Shown here: positions 47,819 to 59,449 of the stretch, piece after piece
How the letters are laid out: the number at the start of each line of letters is the position of its first letter
Position numbering within the stretch: position 1 is the stretch's first letter
NCBI GenBank assembly: GCA_030248215.1
Contig: JASANG010000926.1
Span: forward strand, 1 to 64,000
Reading direction: 5' to 3'
Origin: Enoplolaimus lenunculus
Taxonomy: Eukaryota > Nematoda > Enoplea > Enoplida > Thoracostomopsidae
Length of the DNA: 64,000 bases
Program-made: the position numbers and the translations under genes
Notes under the pieces: generated by a model
What the model was told of the DNA's origin: nothing
What the model saw: the letters and a program-made list of their open reading frames with translations, nothing else
The model's database searches: none

Positions 47819-48586
47819 AAAGCGTATTGGTAACATAATATACCATTTTAAAACCGTTATACCTTCCCGTGTATTTCACTGTTTAGGCCCTTATAATTAA
47901 CAAGGGCTACCTTTCAATAACTTTGACATATATACTGTTCATAACTAAACACACAGGTTTAATAAACAAGCCGCATAAATAGTATTAAAAATAATCCAGA
48001 AAATAATAATGGAACATCCACGTTATACTGCACGCGCTACTGCAAAAAATGTCTGGGTATGAGTAAGGCCCGACGTCGTTTTAACACACTCTATTACGCC
48101 TTCGTACAGTGTCGGGACAATTAATAGTGTCTACGTACAGCACAAAATTGTACCTACACGCTAGTTGCAGCTTTGATTTGTACACAGATCTCTACCGGGT
48201 GGTTGGAGAAATTTTTACATTAGGGCGCGCATTATCGCATTATAATGTGGATGACCCATAAACGGACATGTCAACCGACAAAAATGTATTAGGTCAGTCA
48301 TGCACAAAAGAAATAATGACAAAAAGACAGGTGTTAGGCATGGTACAACCGAAGGCCTGCCTTCGACTCAGGCTCCGGCAGAAAATCAACCTCCGGCTCC
48401 GGTAGAATTTTCGCCAGAGGTTACGGTAATTTTTTTAGTAAAATTTCGTGGAATTTTGCAAAATTTATCTGTTTAGCGCGTTTTGATTCACTTTTGTTAC
48501 AATTTTCAGGAAACAATTTCCGAAATTTCGCAGAAAATTAGCGTAAAACCACAAAAAGCCCAGTTTCTGTTTTATAATTAATTTTA
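47819..48586. other. No gene recognised; CCGG-type MITE fragment
   Basis: Around 48,337-48,430 are CCTCCGGCTCCGGTAGAA words related to 51,837-52,203. Otherwise AT-rich without a supported exon. Confidence 0.5.
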
Positions 48587-49010
48587 TGCGGGGTTCAAGT
48601 TATAACTGGGGCAGCCTGGAACACGTTTTGCCCTATTATAGCGGGCAACATTTTGTCTGCTTGTTGATCCGCGGTCAAATTAAAAAAATTTGAATTGTCT
48701 GCTATCCTAATGAGACATTCTCCTGTTTGTAGTGCAATATAATATGTTTCAAATATTGTCTGTCAATATCATATGACATGTATGAAAATGTCTGCAAAGC
48801 GGTAGTAAACTAGCCTGCATGTCCTGTAGAATGTCATATGATACTAAAATGTGAAATTTGAATTATTCGTCCTTAGGAATATATTTTGGGAAAATTTTCG
48901 CCGGAAACAAAAACGTAGGTGCTAATGCGGGGTTCACGTTATAACTGGGGCAGCCTGGAACACGTTTTGTCCCTATGACTATAGCTGGTAACATTTTGTC
49001 TGACCGTTTG
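48587..49010. repeat. Direct repeat, GCGGGGTTCAAGTTATAACT
   Basis: ATGCGGGGTTCAAGTTATAA occurs at about 48,587 and again, with one change, at about 48,924. Both are followed by CTGGGGCAGCCTGGAACACG and TAGCGGGCAACATTTTGTC-type sequence. Between and after them are several ATATCATATGACAT palindromic words, also at 49,570-49,710. Probably parts of an unrecognised repeat with CATATGACATA motifs. Confidence 0.65.
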
Positions 49011-49239
49011 TCCGCTATGAGATTCAAAAATTTAATTCCTCTTTCCTAGTGACATCTCCCTTTTTTCCCAAATATATACCCCAAAATTTCCGCGATATCA
49101 TAATATGTTGAAAATCTCCCAAAGTGTGGTAAACTTCTTATTTCTAATTTATATATCCAAATTTCAATTATATTTTGTACTAATTTTGAAAAAGGCAAAA
49201 AAGGAAGGGAAGACTATTACTAAACTTTTAATCTTTATT

Positions 49240-49500
49240 TTCCCTTTTTCTTTTTTTTTTTGTCTTCACAATTTCTTTCCTTATAAATTTATATTTAATT
49301 AATTTTAATTTCAAATTCCCCCTTCCTTAAAATTTTATATTTTCTCCCATCCTCATTTACCCTGTTATACATCTCATTTTTCTCCATAACCCCTCTTTCC
49401 GCACACAATTATCTTTCTCTACATTTAACATCTCCCCCCCCCCTATCCACCCCCAACCAAAAAAAACACAACAACCAAAAAAAAACCTAATTCAGCTTTC
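49240..49500. repeat. Pyrimidine-rich low-complexity tract
   Basis: About 260 bases dominated by T and C, with T runs, CTTCC/CCCTTCC words and a C run near 49,434, turning to A/C at 49,450-49,490. It has no fixed unit. Similar in feel to the A/C tract at 13,023. Confidence 0.7.
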
Positions 49501-50331
49501 GAAATTATTTATGCTACATTATCGAAATTTTTACTGCTTTATTAGTGTGTAAAAACTGCATTGTCCTGCACAATATCACATGATATTTAGTAGAATTTTG
49601 GAATATCATATGATATTTGCATAAATGTCCCGCGGTATCATATGACATATGGCTATTTGTATACGATGATTGCCTGAGATCCGTGGTTTGTAAGCCAATA
49701 TCATGTGACATTCACATTTTGTCGTATTACCCGCTATTTAGTTCGCAAAATTTTATGTTGACGTCGAATCAACATGGTGACAAAACGTGTTCTCGGTACA
49801 GTACCAAAATTTCGTAATTTTCGCGCTTTCCGAGCAAAATCTAAATACGGATGTTCTTGCCTAAACCATGGAAGAATATGATAGAAATTCTACAGGAGAA
49901 ATAGTTAGAGGGCGATTTTCTGCCGCAGCTTGGGCCGGAGGCAAACCTGCGGTTGAACCCTGTGTCCATTCGCTTCCGCAACTCATTGACTCGGTTCGTT
50001 TATGCCAACGGTGCGTGCGGCAACAGCAATTTTTGGATTCGTCATTGTGTGGTCGAATGTTTTCTATTTAGCTTATTATTGTTTAGAATTTCAAATTTTC
50101 TAGTCTTGAAAATCTCAAAATATATTAAGACTTAAAATTTCAAGACACTTTTTTGCATGCTTGTTTCACACTTTCAGTTATCTTAAAGTTTACCTAACAC
50201 AAATATTACGTTCTTGACCTTTGTACATCAACTGAACAGAATCTTATGGCAAATCGTGTCGCTTTTGAATTTTTTTAAATTAGCAACGGGTTCAACGAAT
50301 ATCTCAAGCATTTCCGCAATATACACTGTAA
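49501..50331. other. No gene confirmed
   Basis: Plus-strand G+T bias begins about here. A frame at 49,868 (MEEYDRNSTGEIVRGRFSAA) is open for 67 codons but has no good splice donor or recognised homologue, so it is not called. Confidence 0.5.
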
Positions 50332-50520
50332 ATTTCAGTGAGTTGATTTTAACTCAGAATGAGTTGAATCACTCAGTCTGAGTTAGAACTATCAGAACTC
50401 AGAATTTTGAGTTGATTCAGTTCATTTTGAGTTAATTATAATCAACTCATGCAGAGTCAACTTAACTGAGAGTGAGAATCAACTCAACTCATAGTGAGTT
50501 AATGTTTACTGATATTAATT
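50332..50520. repeat. Cluster of opposed TGAGTT / AACTCA hexamers
   Basis: About 190 bases packed with GAGTTGA, GAGTTAA, TCAACTCA and AACTCAGA in both orientations, including ACTCAGAATGAGTT and CAACTCATAGTGAGTT. Many alternative hairpins are possible. Possibly a MITE core; no termini resolved. Confidence 0.75.
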
Positions 50521-51836
50521 CAGAAATAACCAACTCGCTAGCTGAATTGATCTATGAACTCATCGGAATTTAGTGTAGATTAAGTAGTAGGTTTAGGTTC
50601 AAATGTATGCTTAGCCTTAACGCTTCTCGATTTAATAGTTGGTAATACGCTTTTAGGCGCGCGCCCCTGTCAGAAATATATAATGCCGATATATATTCCT
50701 TTGTGTAGGGCATAGCATAAAATATTGACACTAAGTACTTTATCATAATCATAAAATGAGAATATTTGTGTTTACAAGACAAATACATCTCCATATATGA
50801 CATTCTACCGGTTTATCCGGTATATTTTTGGGTCAATCCACGGTGTAGTGGATCGTGTACCTTATCAATCATCACACGCGCGTTATGGTAAATAATGAAA
50901 ATTGGTCCACACTGAATTTTAACGTCAAAACGGCGTTTAAATTTCAAAAAGTTTAAATTAAGATTTCATAGCTAAATGTTTTTATAAATGATCAATCTTG
51001 AAACGCAAAGTTAACTTTTTTAAGCATCTTCTCCGAACAGTGTTTATGTTTGAATACAGTTTTAGGTTGTGTGTTTTATAGCGTATAGAAATTTTGGTCA
51101 ATGTGTAGAATAGAGCTGTAAACAGAGTAGTATAAGCATTTTCCTAAGACTATGTGTAAGCGAAAATGAAAACTTAAGCTTATTCTATTGCAGTCCTGCA
51201 GAAAAACGTTCCGTCCCTGATTTTTACATGTGTCTACAAATTTTAAACGGATCGAAAACCGTTGTGTGCTTTTATAGCCGTATTTTCAACTGATATTCAA
51301 TAGAACGTGGATTCAAACTATGTTTATATTTTAAGTACCGCAACCAGTATCGCAATAAGTATCCGCTCCGTAAGTATAAACTTTGGCAAATAACAGTAAA
51401 TATATTCGTATTTTTTGAAGCAGGGCAATGATAAACGGGAATTTTTATGGAATTAATTTCTCGAAAAAAGAAGCGATAAGCATACCATCCGGATAGAACT
51501 GAAACTAAGCGGTGATTTGGATGATTTAACACCAGTGGAACATCAACTTCTCACACTGTATTCTTAATAAATTATTGCTCGTAGCAAACAAAACTCAATC
51601 GCTACTAAGTAAAGAATGTTTGCCACTTTATCTATTGGCGTTGCAATAAATATACCAGCGCTCGATACGGCCCGTCGCCAAAAGGTTTCCAAGCAAAGGC
51701 TCACATCCCTCATATGGAAAAATTTGATCGGCACAGAAATGTGACAAACTTTTTTGTTAGCCATCCGAAACCCTTGTATGCCGCTGCTAAAAATGTTTAG
51801 CCCCAATAGCAAGGCTGACTAGTTATCAGGTTGCAA

Positions 51837-52203
51837 CAAGGAGGTGAAAAATACCGGAGTCGGAGCCGGAGCCGGAGGTCGACGAAACTTGCCGGAGCCG
51901 GAGGTCGACAAAACTTGCCGGAGCCGGATGTGAAACGCAATTAAGTAGTAAATGATGGTTAATTAGTTAATTTCAGGCAATATCTGCAGTATGTTGTTAA
52001 AAGTTGCTTGGTTTAATGCTAATTTTCTGCAAAATTTCGGAAATTCTTTCCTGTAAATTGTGACAAAAGTAAAACGAAACGCGCTAAACAGCTAAATTTT
52101 GCAAAATTATGCAAAATTTTACAACCGAAATCGCCGGAACCTCCGGCAAAATTCCTACCGGAGCTGGAGCCGGAGGCCGATTTTCTGCCGGAACCGGAGG
52201 CAG
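51837..52203. mobile_element. CCGGAGCCGGAG-type MITE
   Basis: Starts CAGGTTGCAACAAGGAGGTG and carries CGGAGCCGGAGCCGGAGG at both ends in opposite orientation. The interior AAATTTTGCAAAATT and CGAAACGCGCTAAAC words are shared, inverted, with 48,430-48,540. Related to 63,804-63,899. Confidence 0.65.
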
Positions 52204-52632
52204 TGAATTGTTTTTCAACGATATGAACTAGGAAATACTGCTTTGTTTGTTTGGCTCCCCACATTTGCGTTAATATTATTACATCGCATGCTTAGGTTTT
52301 AGGCTTCGGCTTTAGGCTTTAGCTTAAGCAGATCCTCACGCTTAGGCTTTAGGCTAAGGTTCGTTATGTGTAAGGGGACTCTGTAGGGCGGAAACAAGTG
52401 TAAACACCGCAATTTGCACATAAATCATGTGAATATGAAAGTTTAGTGTATATCCTTTTGGGATAAACTTGAAGCAAAATACAATGCCAGATAGTTTTTA
52501 TTGCATTTTGAATATTTAATTGTAATAACGGATGATTTCTTAATCGCCAGTCCCAGGAGCATTCAGTTAAAAGTTCAGGGGGGTCAAAGTTTAACTGTCG
52601 TGTTGGAATATTTGCCCAAATTCACAGCACTG
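52204..52632. other. No gene recognised
   Basis: Includes a CTTAGGCTTTAGGCT stretch at 52,280-52,370 typical of the GGCCCATG MITE core. No exon seen. Confidence 0.5.
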
Positions 52633-52885
52633 TAAGCATGTGAGACATGCATGCCCGTTATGTGTACATGCAATATAGTGTAGTGCACTTTATGTATGCT
52701 AGCTGGCAGCATCCGGTCGACATATAATCGCCGAAAAATGCAGTTGGACAGGCGGGATACGTGGCGCAGTGTTAGAGTGTTCGCTTAAGGCTGTGTAGGC
52801 TGAGAGTTCGATCCCCGTTCCGGAAGCCCGCTTTTCCAGCTGCTTAGTTGAAAGGTCTGATGTCCCGGTTCCTACCTTGACTGAC
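52633..52885 (+). mobile_element. tRNA-derived SINE, copy 5
   Basis: AAGCATGTGAGACATGC at the start, CGACATATAATCGCCG in the middle, core GGCGGGATACGTGGCGCAGT with B box AGTTCGATCCC, and ending GGTTCCTACCTTGACTGAC. It lies 5 kb from the other four copies. Confidence 0.82.
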
Positions 52886-53012
52886 AAGCACGATTGAAAC
52901 ATGGGGGTGCCTGCAATCGATTAAAACATGATTTGTATATTACACGCACAGAATGTACCCAGTTGCATTAGTCTAATTCAAAACATTATGAAACTTGATG
53001 TAAATTCTTAGG

Positions 53013-53400
53013 TAAGGGCACGCCAAGATTCGAGTACAGGAAACGTACCCGCGGGTAGCTGCGCGTCGGGTAAACAATTATAGCGGTGGGTATACTCGCG
53101 GGTAAAGATTGTCAGCGAGCGTTGAAAAACCAAAAGTTGTGTGCTGTATTTAGTTCGGTTTGAAATTTTGTTGTTTCTATTAAGCTTTTAGGCGTATTCG
53201 AGCTAACACAAAACTTCATTTAAATGCCAATCACCAACGATCTTAAAAATACTGGTATAACTTCAGACGCGGGTAAAAAATGGGTCGTGGGTGGATCATT
53301 TCATCGTGGGTAAATCCCGTGGTGAAAATTCTTATACGCCTGGGAAAAAAGCGGGTCGGGTCAAAAAATCCTTACCCACATCCCACGCGGTGTTGATCCA
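53013..53400. mobile_element. Probable MITE with CGGGTA words
   Basis: GGTAAGGGCACGCC near 53,013 and the opposed TCCTTACCCACATCC near 53,375 bound sequence with repeated CGCGGGTA and GCGGGTCGGGTC. No target duplication found. Confidence 0.55.
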
Positions 53401-53664
53401 TCTGTTTCAAATTTCACGCTTGACAGCTATTCAAAGTTGAAGTTCGGTAGTTTCCAAAATCTAAAACAGAATTATTGTATACTTCGACCTTTGAGAAATG
53501 TGCTAAAATTCAAAACTTAAATACCATTCGCTAGATCTTACGGTTATCAAAGCGGTTCATAGTAGATATTTTATATATTAAAAAATATTAGCAAAAAAGA
53601 CAACACTTTGCCAACATTTAAAAACATTTTGATGTAATCTTTCGCAATTATTTATGCAAAACAT

Positions 53665-53948
53665 TGGTCATAGTTTAGAACAGAACAGGAACAGAAGCAT
53701 AAGATATTCCTTAGCCAGAGCCTAAGCCTAAACTAAAAATGAGTGCAAAGCTTAAACTTACTTATAGGGTTTCGCTATACTTTTGTTGACGTCCGTCACC
53801 GTGCGTCACCCGTACGACGCCGTCCATCACCCGCACGGAGCCCACACGGGTGATGCACGACGACGGATGGCGCCGGACGTCGAGTATAGCGCAACCCTTA
53901 GTCTATTAGTCCGGCAGAAAACGTTCCGCTCCTGATCCTTACATGGGC
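53665..53948. mobile_element. GGCCCATG-family MITE hosting an insertion
   Basis: Left end TGGTCATAGTTTAGAACAG, right end ATCCTTACATGGGC (inverted). Flanks CAAAACAT and CAAAACGA match at six of eight bases. The CCTAAGCCTAAAC core is split by the element 53,766-53,898. Confidence 0.75.
53766..53898. mobile_element. AGGGTTGCGCTATACT-family MITE, nested
   Basis: A 133-bp element, AGGGTTTCGCTATACTTTTG to GTCGAGTATAGCGCAACCCT, with CCGTCACCGTGCGTCACCCG inside. It lies wholly within the MITE 53,665-53,948, so it is the younger insertion. Confidence 0.82.
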
Positions 53949-54545
53949 CAAAACGATTAATAGTTTGTATACGAAATCGTGTCAAAAACATTTATCAATT
54001 CCGTTTAAACGCCAAAAAGGATTAAAATAGCGTTTATTTTTAACGCTATTGCTAAATAGTTATTTAGGTACATTGTTTGAAAACCTGTCGCTAACTGATG
54101 ATAATTGGTAAACATTCATTTGGGAAATTCAGAAATTGTTTTTGTAACATTTTACGCAAAGATTGTGTGTGTATATATTATGTTTGCACAACTTTTACGT
54201 TTCGGCATTATTTCAAGGAGGTACAGTGTTTATTTTGAACCGTAAAACTTATTTTAAAATCACAAACCAAAAAGCGGACTCTTGCTGGCGTAATTGCCTT
54301 TTATCATCATGAAAATCTTTGAACGAAAAAAACAGGAGAGAAAGACACCAAGAGAGCAAACAAGAGACAGAGAGAGAGTTAAGATGGAAAGAAACAAAGA
54401 GTGACATCGAAACACTCAACGAGAGCGGGACCGTAGTCACAGGGAACAGGAGTGTTCAGTAATCCCATGAAAAATTCAAGTGCCTCTTGTAATTATCTCA
54501 ATTTGCCACGAGCTCCTTTTACAATTGACTTGTGGATCTCCTGGT

Positions 54546-54566
54546 ATGTTGAGCTGACTACGAGAC

Positions 54567-54600
<34 letters not shown>

Positions 54601-54615
54601 TGAGAAAGAGAGACA
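54546..54615. repeat. (GA)n purine tract
   Basis: GAGAGA with GAAAGA interruptions on the plus strand; a less regular purine stretch precedes it at 54,335-54,430. Confidence 0.92.
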
Positions 54616-57382
54616 AACACCTCTGGGGGTGAGAATCAGAGCGGCGGCGAAAATTGATTAATTACGTATCTTGTTTTGGAGGAGCCGGGTACTTTAAACG
54701 TTAGCGAAGATAACAGAGGGTCAAAACCATCGAATTTTGGTGTTATTTGGTCAAATGTGTTCTGTACGAGCTATCGTCACCTCATTTTCGAGTGTTCACT
54801 GGTTGAAATATACCGTAAGACATAGTTTATGCGTTAAACTTTTGTAAAATTTTAACCAAACCTCGAGTATTATCAGTGAAAAATTAACACTTCAACGGTT
54901 TTACTGCCAAAGATGCTAGCTTATAACGCTATATCTGCTCTCAGAGACACTTGTACTGGGCGAATTATGCAAAAATTGTCTAAGCTTTTTAAAAAACTTT
55001 TTTGAATGAACATTTTTGTGTTAATATATGGTTTCAAAATCTAAAACCAGTTATTTCTGAAAATTGTAAATTTAGGAACTCTTTCTGAGTTTCCTACGAC
55101 ACATAATATGCAAAGTCCTTAATGTTGCCACAACACCGTCGCTGGCTGTTGTGGTCCGGCGTGCGTTTTGCAACCTCGGACTTTCCATTTAAACCGGAGC
55201 ATCCAATTTTAATTGGCGAATTTGCAACCGATGCCTCAATCGTAAATTTGTAAATTTTCCTAAATGCAATTTTCGTCAAACCATCACTGGGTTACTGTAT
55301 TATTACAGTTCTGGAAATGCTTTCTAATTGGTTAAAGTTAATATTAACGCAGTTGGTTGGCTGGTTGGCATGAAAAAAGTTTTTCAGAAAAAATTTGTGA
55401 ACCAGAACCCGCTACGCAATTGTAAGAATATTTCACCGGTTAGTTATATATTATAAACCGATTGTTTATTTTCGAGGTTTTTAGCCAACAAACCAAAAGG
55501 TCTTTCGTTGATAACAACAATTTGGGTTCGTTTAGATTCTACTTTGTGATTTGAATGCCCCCAAAGAGTTGCCGGCAAAAGTTTCAAGCCGCCCTCAAAT
55601 TTGCTCATCTTCAATTCTAAAAATTTTCGGGTTTCGACTGCGCCCCCCCTATTTTTGGTGTTTGGCTATAAAAGGTCGTAGGTTATCATTGCTTGGCAAG
55701 CGGTTTCTGCCGGTCTCTGAGAGATTTCAACCCATGATTACTGAGAGAGGCGATGTGGAGCCAACGCAATCGAGTTCAAGGTTTAAACCGGTAAAAGATA
55801 CCAATCCGGGACAGTTAATAACCGATGGGCCCCGCAGTGTAGAAACGTTTCAAGATCAGCTTGGTTTCACCGGAATGTAAGATTTGAAAGTTTTCGGGTT
55901 GATTTTGTGTGATTGTTTTTAGAGAGAAAATTTGTTTTCAAATGTTTCTGTTGAACCGTAATTTTTGGTGGTAAAATTTGAGTAAATATTTTCTACAGAA
56001 ACGGCAAAGTTTTTATTTAAAAACTTTATTTGGATCCAATTTGAAATGTTTGCGGAGCCGATATTTGACTTTGTATTTGTTTGATTATTTTCAAAATTTT
56101 TGATCGAGAAACAATTCTTCCTGGGAATATTTATGTTTCTGGGGTGCGTCCAGGTCGGAACGTAATTTATATTATTTTTGGGTTTTGAAATTTAGGAATT
56201 TTTAACGTCATTTTAGTGTAATATTTTGATATTTTAAGATTTACTAATTGCATCAAACTCGCAAAATGCTTTATAAACACATGTTGCATGTCTGCTATAT
56301 TTTTAACCACACGAAAACACATTGTGAGCTTTAGATGGACAATTGTTATTGCAAAACTTCGAAGTCCCACAAGGCTGGAAGCATATGATCCACACATCCC
56401 GTCTGGATCTGCCAGTGATATACATTTTGTTCGAATTAATCATTCAATCTTGTCTTATCTTCATATCTACCAATGAAGTTATCGTATCAATCAGCCTAAA
56501 AAATAGCGCTCTTATACCCAAAACACCGTTTGCAAAATTTCAAAATATAAAATTTTAACCGTAAACTTTAAACTTGACTTTGAATAAAATTGAATCAACG
56601 ACCATTTGACACTCGACAACGTGTCGCTCAACAGTGTCCTAAAGTATATTAATTAACCTAATCACAGTCTGAAGCGTAATTCTAAGCCTAAACCTAAGGC
56701 TATAACTATAACGATATTTGACAATTTGTCGAGTCAATGAAATTTCGAACTACAAGTTGTTGATCGACGAGTTGTTAGGCGACGAATGGTCGTGATACCA
56801 GTAAAATTACGTCTGTCTGTTAGTCTGATGACGACCGTAACAATGATGATGATTTTGGTCAATGTAACGAACAGGGGCGGAACAGTATTAAAAGCATATT
56901 CCTAATCCTAAGCCTAAGCCGAACACCAAAGCCTGATGCGTAAGAATGAGTTTATTCTTAAACCTAAGCCTAAGGTTAAGCCAAACAGAATAATTAGTCT
57001 AAAGCTTAAGCTTACTCAATTGCAGTCGCATAGAAAAACAGTCCGCCCCTGATCTTTACATGGGCCGCGTAAGCATTAGGTAAGCCTATATCTAAGATTA
57101 AGCCTAAGCCTACGCTAAAATAAGTCTAAAGCTTATGAAGGCGCTATCATTTAGTTTGAGGAGAGTCTGTCAAGACACAGTCAGCATGTCATTGTTCATG
57201 AAATCAGCCGAAATTTTCATTTTGTTTTGAAGAATTGAGTGATATGTCCTTTTGTCGGAAACTATTAAGCATGGGTCAAGGCAGAGGTTTAAGTCTTGTC
57301 GTGCATTTTAGCAAGTGCCTAAGCCTAACATCTAAAAAGTTAAACTTTAATTATAGCTTAACTAAACTTGAATATAAACTTA
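54616..57382. other. G+T-biased non-coding stretch, probably GATA 5' region
   Basis: No confirmed exon. A TTGTCG-family copy lies at about 56,610-56,802 and a GGCCCATG-family copy at about 56,855-57,067. An exon-like open frame with a GTAAGA donor ends at 55,877 but does not join in frame to the later GATA exon. Confidence 0.5.
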
Positions 57383-57723
57383 CTGTAGTGACCCGAATAA
57401 GAGGGGGGATAATAAGAGGGGGAAGTTCCCATTTTGAATCCCAATCAATAGGATTCCGTATCCCTAATAAGAGTCCATAAGCGGATAGAGTCGGTAAACT
57501 CCAATTAGAGTCCATAAATGGCAATTATTTCGAACTGTAGCGCATAAATGACTCCAGGACGAAATAAAGTTGTGTTCGAAACTTTTAAGCGTACTTAAGT
57601 TTGGAAAATAACATTCCAAAGTATAACCTTGCAAAATAAATAACAGTCTGTAACCGAATAACAGAGAGGTACACCTGGAGAGGCCAAATAAATATTGCCC
57701 CCCTCTTATTCGGGTCACTACAG
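57383..57723. mobile_element. MITE, CTGTAGTGACCCGAATAAGA family, copy 1
   Basis: A 341-bp element with inverted ends CTGTAGTGACCCGAATAAGA...GGGG and CCCC...TCTTATTCGGGTCACTACAG. TTA flanks both sides. A TA-containing duplication would fit Tc1/mariner-type MITEs. Confidence 0.85.
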
Positions 57724-57937
57724 TTAGTCCTAAGTTTAAGATAAACTATCATACTTTTGAACTTAGGACGAATTTAAGCTAAACTTATTTTTAGTTTAAG
57801 GTATTATTAAAGTTCAAGTTTAGATTAAACTAAAAAGTATGTCATATTTCAAATAAGTTCAAGCGTAGTTGATTAACTAGTCTAGAAAGTTAGCTTAAGC
57901 TTAAATCGAGTTAATGTAAGCTTTACAAAGCAGTAAA

Positions 57938-58137
57938 GGTGCCAATTAATAATTGGCCTGGACCAAACTGCTATTGAACTTATGGGCCAACCAGATTTGA
58001 TTATTTGGACAGACGCAATACTGTTAACCAATCAGAGTTGGTTTTACATCACTGTTGTTTTGCGACATCTCACAATCGCTATTTCGCGTTAGGCCAATTG
58101 GTAACTGGCCTGAATAACAGATTGGCCTACGACATAA
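57938..58137. mobile_element. MITE of the CTATTCAGGCCAATTA family
   Basis: Left GCCAATTAATAATTGGCC, right inverted GGCCAATTGGTAACTGGCC, ending AACAGATTGGCCTACGACAT. The core shares CAATACTGTTAACCAATCAG with 61,297-61,773. Confidence 0.75.
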
Positions 58138-58485
58138 ACGTCACAATTGACATCAAAATTTTTTTTGACAAAATCTGAGCGCAGCTTTGTGTCCCGTTAC
58201 GATTGTAATGTCGCCGAAAAAAAGAACTTAAATTGTATCAAACGAATTTCTTACAAGTATTTTTATTCCTACTTTTATTAAAGTTACCGAAACTAAAAAA
58301 ATTAATGCTATGATCCATTCAGTGAAACAAGTGGTACTGTGGGGGGTCGGGGGGCTCATGGTTTCGAAAATTTCTCTTGATTTAGTAAATATATATGAGT
58401 TTTGGAAAAGCATTAGATTTCAAGTGTAGGTAAATTGTAACTTATCCAATTTGCTGTCGATTTTCTTATCCCAAAATCCTGGCTA

Positions 58486-58962
58486 CTGTAGTGACCCGAA
58501 TAAGAGGGGGGACTGATATTTATTTCGCCTCTTCATAGGGTACCCCCTGTTATTCGATTTATTTGGCCTCTCTGGAGGCTACTCATCTGTTATTCGGTTA
58601 CGGATTATTATTTATTTTTAACCCGCCCTCCGCCACCCTTCGTTGCTGATATGTATCCGGTATTGCAACTATCCGTTGAATTAAGTTTTTTGTCTTGCGT
58701 CAATAGCTTAAGCGATAATGCAAGGTTATACTTAGGAATGTACTTTCAAAATTTATGTACGCTTTAAAGTTTCGAACTAAAAATTATTTGGTTATGTGTC
58801 ATTTATGCGCTACAATTAGGAATAATTGACATTTATGGACTTTAATTAGGGTTTAGGGACTCTATCCGCATACGGACTCCTATCGGGGATACGGACTACT
58901 ATTGATTGGGGTTCAAAATAGGGACCCCCTCTTATTACCCCCTCTTATTGGGGTCATTACAG
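58486..58962. mobile_element. MITE, CTGTAGTGACCCGAATAAGA family, copy 2
   Basis: A 477-bp copy with the same left end and a right end TATTGGGGTCATTACAG, flanked by TA on both sides. It ends about 170 bp before the GATA coding start and could affect that gene's 5' region. Confidence 0.85.
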
Positions 58963-59133
58963 TACGTCCATGCTTTTGCTGAAATATTGCAAGAAGGTCC
59001 CTGTTATAGTCCAAACGTTCTCACCAGAATATTTGTCATTAAACTTTCAAATCCAGAAAAACTTTATTTTCCTCATTTCAGGTTCAACAATTGAGTCAAA
59101 ATTTAAGAAAGGCAGTTTCAGATTTCACCTAAA

Positions 59134-59449
59134 ATGAATTTGGACAGTTTAAAGCTGGACTACACGTCTACAGACAGTCTTTGCTACGTCGACAGCTTAG
59201 GAACATCACCAGGGAGACCAGTTGAAGAGCCGCCGCCAAATGCAACTCCGCCGATTTTGGCTCCGTCAGAATTTGATAGACGTTTAGACCCGAACAACTC
59301 TGTCCCGTACGATACCCAAACCCAAGATTCTACAATTTTAACCAAAGAGTTAGATTCTGTTGCTCCATTCTGCCGAGGGTCGGCGTATTTGGCTGATGCC
59401 GCAACGGCTGGACAATATTTTGGTGTCGCTGCTTATGCGGATTCTGCAG
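59134..59449 (+). CDS. GATA-family transcription factor, first recognised coding exon
   Basis: GATA factors are nuclear zinc-finger activators of developmental genes. This exon starts at ATG 59,134; TTTCAG acceptors lie 15 and 46 bases upstream, so it probably follows a 5' UTR exon, and an earlier coding start remains possible. It reads MNLDSLKLDYTSTDSLCYVD, a Pro-rich stretch (RPVEEPPPNATPPILAP), then an Ala/Tyr-rich end (AYLADAATAGQYFGVAAYAD). It ends at a GTAAGT donor after 105 codons plus one base. No DNA-binding domain is expected this early. The GATA call comes from the third exon and the phase chain, not from this exon alone. Confidence 0.68.
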
